From assembly GCA_045538075.1 (NCBI GenBank), contig JAZSQT010000061.1, forward strand, positions 1 to 22,152: a DNA stretch of 22,152 bases, in the 5' to 3' direction. The position numbers and the translations under genes are program-made. The notes beneath the pieces were generated by a model. That model saw nothing but the letters and a program-made list of their open reading frames with translations. It did not search any database and was not told the origin of the DNA. Positions 15,789-22,152 of the stretch are shown here, piece after piece (position 1 is the first letter of the stretch; every line of letters starts with the position of its first letter). The DNA comes from JAZSQT01 sp045538075. GTDB taxonomy: Bacteria > Chrysiogenota > Deferribacteres > Deferribacterales > Mucispirillaceae.

Positions 15789-16565
15789 TCATTTTCTTAC
15801 TTTAAATGATAATGTAATTTGAGCAGTATCCTTTTCATCATGTAAAACTGCCTCAAAACGCATTAATCTAACGTAATCGTAAGCTAATTTTTCTACACGA
15901 CTATCGTTTCTTGTAATAAATATAATTTCTGAAGTATTCCCATTTTTATCTATTGAAAATTTTATAGTAACTTTAGCATCATTTTCTAATGCAAATTCAG
16001 GCTCTGGTGGCACGTAACTTAAACTTCTATTATTTGATGGTAAAACATCAAAGGTATATATTTGACCTACGCTTTCTATTTTTGCTTTTTTTGAATTTGC
16101 ATTTTCTTTTTCTTTATTTTTGTTATCTATATTGCTTTTTTGAGCTTCAAGAGAAGCCAATTCTTTACTAAAAGTTTTACCTTGTTGAGTATTATTTATA
16201 TTTTTTTTAGGCGTCTGAATAGATGACGGTGTTGAAAGCTCTGGTTCTACATCTGTCAATGATTTTGGAACTGATATATTAGGCACTGTAAAATCTGTCG
16301 GCAATTGTGCTGGTTCATAGGCTTTTACTTTTTCCTGAGGTTTAGTATTTTTTATCCCAGCTTGATTATTATTTGTTTCTTTTGATACTTGTTTTTGCTG
16401 TTTAGCCTGTTTTTTTGTTTTAGGTTTTGGTTTAGGAATTTCAATTTGATGCAACTCCACTACTACTTGTTTTTTAGGTTCATTAACTTTAAAACAAGCT
16501 GGTAGTAACAATATGCCAATATGTATTATTGCCGATAAAATCAAGACAGATACAAATAGTTTCAA
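15789..16565 (-). CDS. tonB: TonB-like energy transducer
   Basis: A 258-residue inner-membrane protein spanning to the periplasm. A single N-terminal TM (about 4-22) contains Ser11-x3-His15, matching the Ser/His motif of the TonB/TolA transmembrane helix that couples to ExbB/ExbD. A Pro/Lys-rich stretch (IPKPKPKTKK, 43-52) and a long low-complexity Asn/Lys linker follow. From about 185 is a TonB-type C-terminal domain (VTIKFSIDKNGNTSEIIF...LMRFEAV). The linker is less proline-rich than classical TonB, so a TolA-like role is possible. The start is TTG at 16565, preceded by GAGGAG about 10 bases upstream (16576-16581) and 4 bases after the exbD stop. Confidence 0.8.
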   Translation of the reverse strand: MKLFVSVLILSAIIHIGILLLPACFKVNEPKKQVVVELHQIEIPKPKPKTKKQAKQQKQVSKETNNNQAGIKNTKPQEKVKAYEPAQLPTDFTVPNISVPKSLTDVEPELSTPSSIQTPKKNINNTQQGKTFSKELASLEAQKSNIDNKNKEKENANSKKAKIESVGQIYTFDVLPSNNRSLSYVPPEPEFALENDAKVTIKFSIDKNGNTSEIIFITRNDSRVEKLAYDYVRLMRFEAVLHDEKDTAQITLSFKVRK

Positions 16566-16569
16566 AAGA

Positions 16570-16974
16570 TTATTTCTCCTCTGTAGCTATAGCAAAACGA
16601 ATAAAATCAACACTTCTTGCAGTATCCATTACAAATATAACTTTTCCATGTAATGCTTTTTCGTCGGCTTCAATCACTATTAATGCATCTGGATTACTTT
16701 CTTTTAATAAAGATAACTTTCCTTCAAGTTCGCTATCATTAATCTTGTTTCCTTCAAGATATAATGCTCCCTTATTATCTACTGCTATACGTATATTCTT
16801 TTTCTGTTCAACGGCTTCGCCTTTTGCTTTAGGTAAATCAACTTTTATTGAAGAAGTCGTGATAAAAGAAGTTGTTACTGCAAAAAATAAAAGTAATATA
16901 AATACTACGTCTATTAACGGCGTAATATTTATACCTCCACCATTTGAAAACTGTTTTTTATTGCGAAAATTCAT
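16570..16974 (-). CDS. exbD: Biopolymer transport protein ExbD
   Basis: Inner-membrane proton-channel component, 134 residues. A basic, Asn/Gly-rich N-terminus leads into one TM with the key NITPLIDVVFILLLFF motif, where Asp22 is the residue expected to be protonated. A periplasmic domain follows. ATG overlaps the exbB stop as TAATG, so the pair should be co-translated. With ExbB it would form the motor that energises the TonB-like protein encoded next. TolR is the alternative name; no tolB or pal is present to favour it. Confidence 0.9.
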   Translation of the reverse strand: MNFRNKKQFSNGGGINITPLIDVVFILLLFFAVTTSFITTSSIKVDLPKAKGEAVEQKKNIRIAVDNKGALYLEGNKINDSELEGKLSLLKESNPDALIVIEADEKALHGKVIFVMDTARSVDFIRFAIATEEK

Positions 16975-17585
16975 TATTCTACATCCTCTTTAAAGATAAG
17001 ATTCATAATATTTGATGCAGATTTTTCTAATTCACTTGCAATGCTATCGGCACGATTTCTTACAATATGATAAAAAATCTGCGTTGGGATTGCCACTATA
17101 AGACCTGCTGCAGTAGTTATTAAAGCCTCAGCAATACCTGCAGATAAATCTTGTGCTTGACCTGCTCCTTGCATAGCAATTACATTGAATATTTTAATCA
17201 TTCCAAAAACAGTTCCTAAAAGCCCTAAAAGAGGTGCTATAGCAACTATCGTCTGTAATAAAGGTTGATACTTTTCTAATTTTACTACTTCTCTTCTTCC
17301 TGCCTCATCTGCTACTTCAAGCAATCTTGTAAGAGGTAAATCAGTATTTGAAATTATTGATAATGACACATTACTAATAGATGATTTATTATTTTCACAT
17401 AAAAGTTTTGCCTCTTTAATATCTTTTTTCTTTAAAGAATTAACTAACTTTTCTTCAAATTCTTTAGGAATATAGTTTTCTCTCCTTAATACAAACAATC
17501 TTTCCAAAAAAATAGCTAACGATATTATTGATAAAAGTAGTATCGGATACATTGTGATACCACCTTTTACAAAAATTTCAAACAT
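16974..17585 (-). CDS. exbB: ExbB/TolQ-family proton channel protein
   Basis: Inner-membrane motor subunit of 203 residues with three TMs (about 10-31, 107-134 and 150-173) and a large cytoplasmic loop between the first two. The conserved blocks APLLGLLGTVFGMIKIF (117-133) and AEALITTAAGLIVAIP (152-167) are typical, and the latter is the ExbB form. Excellent Shine-Dalgarno GGAGGT (17592-17597) 6-7 bases before the ATG. It lies 31 bases after the TPR gene and shares a TAATG overlap with exbD. Confidence 0.92.
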   Translation of the reverse strand: MFEIFVKGGITMYPILLLSIISLAIFLERLFVLRRENYIPKEFEEKLVNSLKKKDIKEAKLLCENNKSSISNVSLSIISNTDLPLTRLLEVADEAGRREVVKLEKYQPLLQTIVAIAPLLGLLGTVFGMIKIFNVIAMQGAGQAQDLSAGIAEALITTAAGLIVAIPTQIFYHIVRNRADSIASELEKSASNIMNLIFKEDVE

Positions 17586-17616
17586 AAAATTACCTCCACA
17601 TATTAGAACGTTTTTA

Positions 17617-20424
17617 TTATTTTTTATTATCTTTTTTTACTGCTTTTTTGTTATTATCTTTACTCTTCTTGTCTTTATTTATAGATTTTTTATTATTTTC
17701 TTTATTTATTGATTTACTGCTATTTTCTTTTTTATCTTTTGATTCACTATTTTTAATATTATAAGTATCTAATAATTTATTAATATTGTCTTTTTGTAGC
17801 TTCATTTTTCTTGTTTCGTAAGTCCATCTTGCACCTTTTAAATTTTTAACGGCATATTCTTCCTTAGGAAACAAGTAGTATCCTTTCAAAAAACTTTGAG
17901 CAGATTTTTCATAATCTTTTTTTTCTGCATAATACATACCGATACGCCATAATGCTACAGATGAAATATCGCTATATCCACTATGAGTTAACTCAAATAT
18001 AGACTGTTTATGAGTTTCAAATGATGGAGTATCAATTATTTCAAGAAATCTTATAATACCTTTTTTATAAATATCAGGAGAAATATCTTTCATTTTAATT
18101 GCAGATGATAAAATTTCATCAGGATTATCAGAAAGTATTATTAATCTTCCTAAAGCAGGCTGATTAAAACGTCCATTATCAACGGCCATTGTTTTATATA
18201 TTTCAACTGCTTTATTTTTATTAATATATTCTAAACATTCTGCTTTTATAAACATCGCTTCGCCGTTATCTTTTCCTAATGATATTATTGAATCAGCGTC
18301 GCTTACACAGTTTTCGTATCTTTGCGTAAATTTAAAAAGTCTTGCCCTTGTCATATAAACATCAGATAAATAAGGTGATTTTTTATAATTATCAATAAAA
18401 TAATTCACGTATCTAATTGCAAGATTTGGTTCTTTTAAATCCATTGCATACGTTGCAAATTGCGATAATAATAAATCTTTATTTTCAAAATCTTTACTTT
18501 TTTCAATAAAATCAGCCGATTTTGCTATAAAATCTTTAGTATTACCATTGATTTGGCTAATTTGAAATAAGCCAGACATACTTTCATATATTTTTTCATT
18601 ATTTTTCAATAAATTATTATATACTTTTTCTGCTTCTTTATATTTTTTTTCAGCTTGTAACAATTTTGCACGCTCTACTTGATAATCAGGAGGCAAATCT
18701 TTCATTGTATCAATATAAGCTAATGCTTTTTTTGTATATCCTGCTAAAATTAGTTGGTCTATACCAGCTCCAAAAATACGAGGGTCTTTCTTATTTTTTT
18801 CAAGAATTTTAATTGCATCATCGTATCTTTTATTTTTAAATAAACTCATCATTAATAAATATTCTGAATCTGGTGATTTATTTTTTATTTTAACTAATTC
18901 GCCTAATGCTTTACTATACTCACTTGAATTATAATAAGCATTTGCTTTAATAAGTCTTGCTCTATCGTCTTTTAAATTGCCAGTAACATCAAGAGCTTCT
19001 TTATCCATACCTTTTGCTATATATATATCACCTTTTAAACGATAACAGTATTCTTGGTTACAATCATCAATCAACATTAAAGCATCGTCTAAATTGTTAT
19101 TTAAATAATTAATTTGAGCCAACATAAATTTTGATAACATAATTTTTTCTGAATCAGTTCCGTTATCAATATATTTTCTATAATTCCATGCTGCCCTTGA
19201 TGTATCAATATAAATTGACGCCATTCCTTGATAAAAATAAGAATCTACCACCATTGATTTATTAAAAATAACGAGAGAAAAAGATTTTAACGCATCAACA
19301 TATTTTTTATCAGACAAATATTTTAAACCTCTATAAAAATTAATATAATCATTATTTTGCTTAGATTTAAAATGAAAGTTCAATAAAAAATCTGGTGTAA
19401 TTTTATCAAATTTATTTGTTACAGTATAAAAAAGTAATGCTAATAATTCTTTATCATTATTGATAAATTTTAATTTATCACTTGCCGACTTAAAGTCATT
19501 TTTTGCAATATCTGCTTTTGTTAAAAGAATTTTTTTTATTTCAGAATCTTCTAATGAAGATAAAATTTTAATTGCTTCATCTACTTTTCCAATCATTATC
19601 ATTGAATCTATCGTTAAATAGTAAGTAGGTTTATCTTTCATCATTGGTTCAAATGATGCAACTAATTGATAATTATTTAAAAAATATAACGATGATACAC
19701 GCAAATTTATAAATTCTGGATAAGTTTTTTCAAAATCAGCATTATTATCAAGATGTTTTATAATTTCTTCATATTTATTATTATCATTTAAATATCTTAA
19801 CCAAATTGCAAGACTGAAAGCAGAATAAGATTTAACTTCATTTGCTAATTCTTCCAATAAATCAGTTTTATTTAACTCATACAATTTATGAAACAATGTA
19901 TCTTGAGCAATTTCTGTATAAGGATTATCTGAAACTGCTAAACTTTTTAATACATTATACGACTGTATATGAGAACCAGTTTTGTATAAACTTAAGCCAT
20001 ACAATAATGTAGTTTCATTAAAAAAATCAGTATTCTCAAGTTTTTCTTTATATTTCTCGTAAGAAGCAACAACATCTATAAATTTATCTTGTAAAAACAT
20101 TTTTACTATATTATTTCTATATGCTTTTGCTCCAACAAATATAGAAGATAAAGATGTTCCTACTTGGTTTGAATATATCATACTTGGTTCTTTTGCAGAA
20201 TAATCTTGCTTGTCAGATACAGTAAATTCTGACTTTATTTCTTGGATATAAACGTCCATTTTGCTAGGCAGTTTAAAATTGAAATTAACAGATGTATAAC
20301 TTGGTTGCACTTTGAAACCAGTAATCTCTTTTCCTGTAAAAGAATAATCTGGAACAGAAATTTGAGCGTATAAATTACAAGTTGATAAAAAAGTGAAAAG
20401 AATAAATAAATATACTTTTTTCAA
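17617..20424 (-). CDS. Large periplasmic TPR-repeat protein with lysine-rich tail
   Basis: A 935-residue protein I cannot name. It has a Sec signal peptide (hydrophobic 4-16, likely cleavage near LYA-Q at 20/21). A short beta-rich region follows, then many helical TPR-like units through most of the length (about 130-880; for example YTKKALAYIDTMKDLPPDYQ and YKEAEKVYNNLLKNN). The last 44 residues (about 892-935) are a Lys/Asn/Ser tail with repeats such as KSINKENNK and KSINKDKK. No enzyme motif is visible. It precedes exbB-exbD-tonB, suggesting a periplasmic partner of that motor, as TPR proteins are elsewhere. Start TTG at 20424 with GGAG 9 bases upstream (20434-20437). An outer-membrane-associated assembly role is speculative. 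Confidence 0.8.
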   Translation of the reverse strand: MKKVYLFILFTFLSTCNLYAQISVPDYSFTGKEITGFKVQPSYTSVNFNFKLPSKMDVYIQEIKSEFTVSDKQDYSAKEPSMIYSNQVGTSLSSIFVGAKAYRNNIVKMFLQDKFIDVVASYEKYKEKLENTDFFNETTLLYGLSLYKTGSHIQSYNVLKSLAVSDNPYTEIAQDTLFHKLYELNKTDLLEELANEVKSYSAFSLAIWLRYLNDNNKYEEIIKHLDNNADFEKTYPEFINLRVSSLYFLNNYQLVASFEPMMKDKPTYYLTIDSMIMIGKVDEAIKILSSLEDSEIKKILLTKADIAKNDFKSASDKLKFINNDKELLALLFYTVTNKFDKITPDFLLNFHFKSKQNNDYINFYRGLKYLSDKKYVDALKSFSLVIFNKSMVVDSYFYQGMASIYIDTSRAAWNYRKYIDNGTDSEKIMLSKFMLAQINYLNNNLDDALMLIDDCNQEYCYRLKGDIYIAKGMDKEALDVTGNLKDDRARLIKANAYYNSSEYSKALGELVKIKNKSPDSEYLLMMSLFKNKRYDDAIKILEKNKKDPRIFGAGIDQLILAGYTKKALAYIDTMKDLPPDYQVERAKLLQAEKKYKEAEKVYNNLLKNNEKIYESMSGLFQISQINGNTKDFIAKSADFIEKSKDFENKDLLLSQFATYAMDLKEPNLAIRYVNYFIDNYKKSPYLSDVYMTRARLFKFTQRYENCVSDADSIISLGKDNGEAMFIKAECLEYINKNKAVEIYKTMAVDNGRFNQPALGRLIILSDNPDEILSSAIKMKDISPDIYKKGIIRFLEIIDTPSFETHKQSIFELTHSGYSDISSVALWRIGMYYAEKKDYEKSAQSFLKGYYLFPKEEYAVKNLKGARWTYETRKMKLQKDNINKLLDTYNIKNSESKDKKENSSKSINKENNKKSINKDKKSKDNNKKAVKKDNKK

Positions 20425-20433
20425 AGTTTATTA

Positions 20434-20437
20434 CTCC
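20434..20437 (-). promoter_or_regulatory. Ribosome binding site supporting a TTG start for the TPR gene
   Basis: GGAG on the minus strand lies 9 bases before the TTG at 20424, which also gives the expected MKK-type signal peptide start. The 83-base gap to the NFACT gene is AT-rich and holds a TATAAT-like hexamer but no convincing -35. Confidence 0.55.
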
Positions 20438-20507
20438 AAATTATAAAATATTAACCTTTTTAAATATCACAAAAAAGACAGTTTTTCAATAAATTCAGTT
20501 CACTTAT

Positions 20508-22058
20508 CTAAAAAAATAACTTCTTTAACATATCTTCTTCCATTGGTTTAACTGTTATCGTTTTAAAATTTTTATAAGTTACAAATCCTATTGGAGTATT
20601 TTTTGGTTTTGTAACGTATTTTCTAAAAGTATAATCAACATCTACCTTGTTTTCTTTTTTAAATTTTGATAATCCTGCTGCAATAGAAGCACATTGTTTA
20701 ATAATATCTTCAGAAATTTCTTTTCCAGAATCTAACCTTAATATAATATGGCTTGATGGTATATTTCTTCCGTGAAACCATATATCACTATCTATTGCAT
20801 AATGAAACACTAATTCATGATTAGATAGAGAGTTTCGTCCTATAAAAATTTTATATCCATCAAATTCTTTTTTATAAAAAGAACAATGACTATTATGCTT
20901 ATCTTTCTTTAAACTCTTGGTATTATTTTTTTTGAGTATATTTTCATAAGCAATAATTTCATCTAATGAATTACTATTTTCAATAAAATAAATTTGCTCG
21001 TAAGCAGATTCTATTATTTGTTTCGTTTCTTCAAGTCTATCTTTAATAATTTCAATAGATTTTTTTAATTTTGCAGATTTTTTATATAATTTATCTGCTT
21101 TTAATTGCATATTTTCGTTAAAATCAACAGTATAAGGCACTTCTTCAACTACATTATTTTGATATGATTTAAAAATGTAACTACCTCCTCCTTTTATTAT
21201 ATGCAAATTTGACTTAATTAATTCTGCTTCTTTAAAATATTTTTCATAATCAAGGGCTAATAATAATTCTTTTTCTAATTTTTCTTTTAATTTGCTGTAT
21301 TTTTCAGTCTTTTTTAGAAAGATTTTCGTTAAATTTAATGATGATTTAATTTGATTAGGCGTATTTTTCACTAAAAAATAATTACCTAATTCTTTATACG
21401 TTATCTTGTTAATATAATCATCTATAGGAAAAGGAATAACTTTATTTGATTTATCAATATAGAAAAAGTCATCATCTTTTAAAGACGATTTAATTAATGA
21501 TACGACTTCATCAAAAGAAGTTCTTTCTGCCATATTATCGGCATATTTTGATAAAGTAGGATAAAATCCAGATAATTCGTTGAAAGATATATTTTCAATG
21601 TAGTTATCAAGATTATATCTTTTATTGGCACGAGGTTTTATATATTTATTACCGACTCCAATATTTCTATCTTTATCTATGCTTCTTGAAGATAGTGAGT
21701 ATAAAATTATATCTGCCTCATCTGTAAGAAAAAAATTTGCATAATTTCCCATAGGTTCTAAAACTAATCTATAAGTATCTATTTTTCCACTTGGTTTTCT
21801 TTTTTTAACTTCAATATAGCCGGCTCTTTCGTATCCAAAAGATTTTATATCTGTAACTACTGCACCAGATAAAGACGATAACGCCCCAGCTTCAATACCA
21901 GAAATATTATCAACAATGAAAAAAGATGATGGCGTTGGCAAACATCTATACTCAAAATTAATAATTCCATCTTTATAAAATGAAAAATATACAGAATTTT
22001 CTTTAATAGTAATTTTATTAAGTTTTGATTTAATTAAAATATTACTTAATATTCTCAA
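20508..22058 (-). CDS. rqcH: NFACT-family protein, RqcH/FbpA-like
   Basis: A 516-residue protein with NFACT-N, coiled coils and NFACT-R, related to bacterial RqcH, which recruits tRNA-Ala to obstructed 50S subunits and adds alanine tails. NFACT-N (about 1-200) includes EPMGNYANFFL (101-111), the counterpart of the RqcH EIMGRHSN block. Coiled coils run about 240-285 and 315-355. NFACT-R (about 399-516) has IGRNSLSNHELVF, DIWFHGRNIPSSH (425-437) and VDYTFRKYV (476-484). The Asp-Arg pair needed in B. subtilis RqcH aligns by eye with Glu77-Arg78. The N-terminus is about 20 residues shorter than that protein. The TTG at 22058 lacks a ribosome binding site; an upstream in-frame TAG (22080-22082) leaves few other options, so the exact start is uncertain. 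Confidence 0.8.
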   Translation of the reverse strand: MRILSNILIKSKLNKITIKENSVYFSFYKDGIINFEYRCLPTPSSFFIVDNISGIEAGALSSLSGAVVTDIKSFGYERAGYIEVKKRKPSGKIDTYRLVLEPMGNYANFFLTDEADIILYSLSSRSIDKDRNIGVGNKYIKPRANKRYNLDNYIENISFNELSGFYPTLSKYADNMAERTSFDEVVSLIKSSLKDDDFFYIDKSNKVIPFPIDDYINKITYKELGNYFLVKNTPNQIKSSLNLTKIFLKKTEKYSKLKEKLEKELLLALDYEKYFKEAELIKSNLHIIKGGGSYIFKSYQNNVVEEVPYTVDFNENMQLKADKLYKKSAKLKKSIEIIKDRLEETKQIIESAYEQIYFIENSNSLDEIIAYENILKKNNTKSLKKDKHNSHCSFYKKEFDGYKIFIGRNSLSNHELVFHYAIDSDIWFHGRNIPSSHIILRLDSGKEISEDIIKQCASIAAGLSKFKKENKVDVDYTFRKYVTKPKNTPIGFVTYKNFKTITVKPMEEDMLKKLFF

Positions 22059-22152
22059 TAATTTATAAAAAATTAACGCCTACAAAATTTTACTCCATAA
22101 AAAAATGAACATTATTCTATAACATTAATCTTATGATATAAATAACACAGTA

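Noticed and set aside
15789..17585. Reading exbB-exbD-tonB as a Tol-Pal system (tolQRA)
   Set aside because: No tolB or pal follows and the ExbB blocks look like ExbB rather than TolQ. It remains a possible alternative name, not the preferred one.
22059..22152. Promoter or upstream gene beyond the NFACT start
   Set aside because: The 94 bases are AT-rich with a TATAGAAT-like element and a GGAG followed at once by a stop; nothing rises above chance.

Overview
The window is strongly AT-rich DNA with tightly packed bacterial housekeeping genes and standard stop codons (TGA is used as a stop, for example in the ATGA overlaps). An ExbB/ExbD/TonB set, two lipoproteins and MurJ point to a diderm (outer-membrane) bacterium, and the chemoreceptor shows it is motile or chemotactic. 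The receptor ends in a Campylobacter-type tail and the S-adenosylhomocysteinase is of the archaeal/Thermotoga type. I suspect a low-GC diderm such as a Deferribacterota (Mucispirillum-like) member, but this is inference from gene style, not proven. I see no mobile elements, CRISPR arrays, tRNAs or rRNAs.

Layout. (1) 25-2007, minus: a lipoprotein alkylsulfatase, divergent from (2) 2332-4401, plus: a Cache-domain chemoreceptor with its own promoter and a strong terminator. (3) 4517-6792, plus: metN-metI-metQ, an ABC importer for methionine. It ends at a bidirectional hairpin shared with the long minus-strand block. (4) 6908-13144, minus, read right to left: tsaB-rimI-DUF465-metK-ahcY-flavoprotein-plsC-folK, densely overlapped and probably one transcript from a promoter placed so close to tsaB that the message could be leaderless. 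(5) 13196-22058, minus: NFACT protein (rqcH-like), a 935-residue TPR protein, exbB, exbD, tonB, murJ, dtd and a glyoxalase II-like hydrolase.

How they fit. Methionine import (metNIQ) faces the SAM cycle (metK makes SAM, ahcY recycles SAH), so the two halves of one pathway converge on the same terminator. tsaB (t6A tRNA modification), rimI, dtd (D-aminoacyl-tRNA deacylation) and the NFACT protein (ribosome rescue family) all concern translation quality. plsC and murJ serve the envelope. The TPR-exbB-exbD-tonB run looks like a self-contained proton-motive-force transducer with a large periplasmic partner.

Most unusual points: a lipoamide-dehydrogenase-fold flavoprotein that has lost both the redox cysteine pair and the catalytic histidine; a MetN without its methionine-sensing domain; five genes that appear to start with TTG; the TPR/ExbBD/TonB unit; and the possible leaderless tsaB promoter. 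Two starts were moved from the longest possible reading: the flavoprotein begins at 9467 and metK at 11889, both decided by ribosome binding sites.
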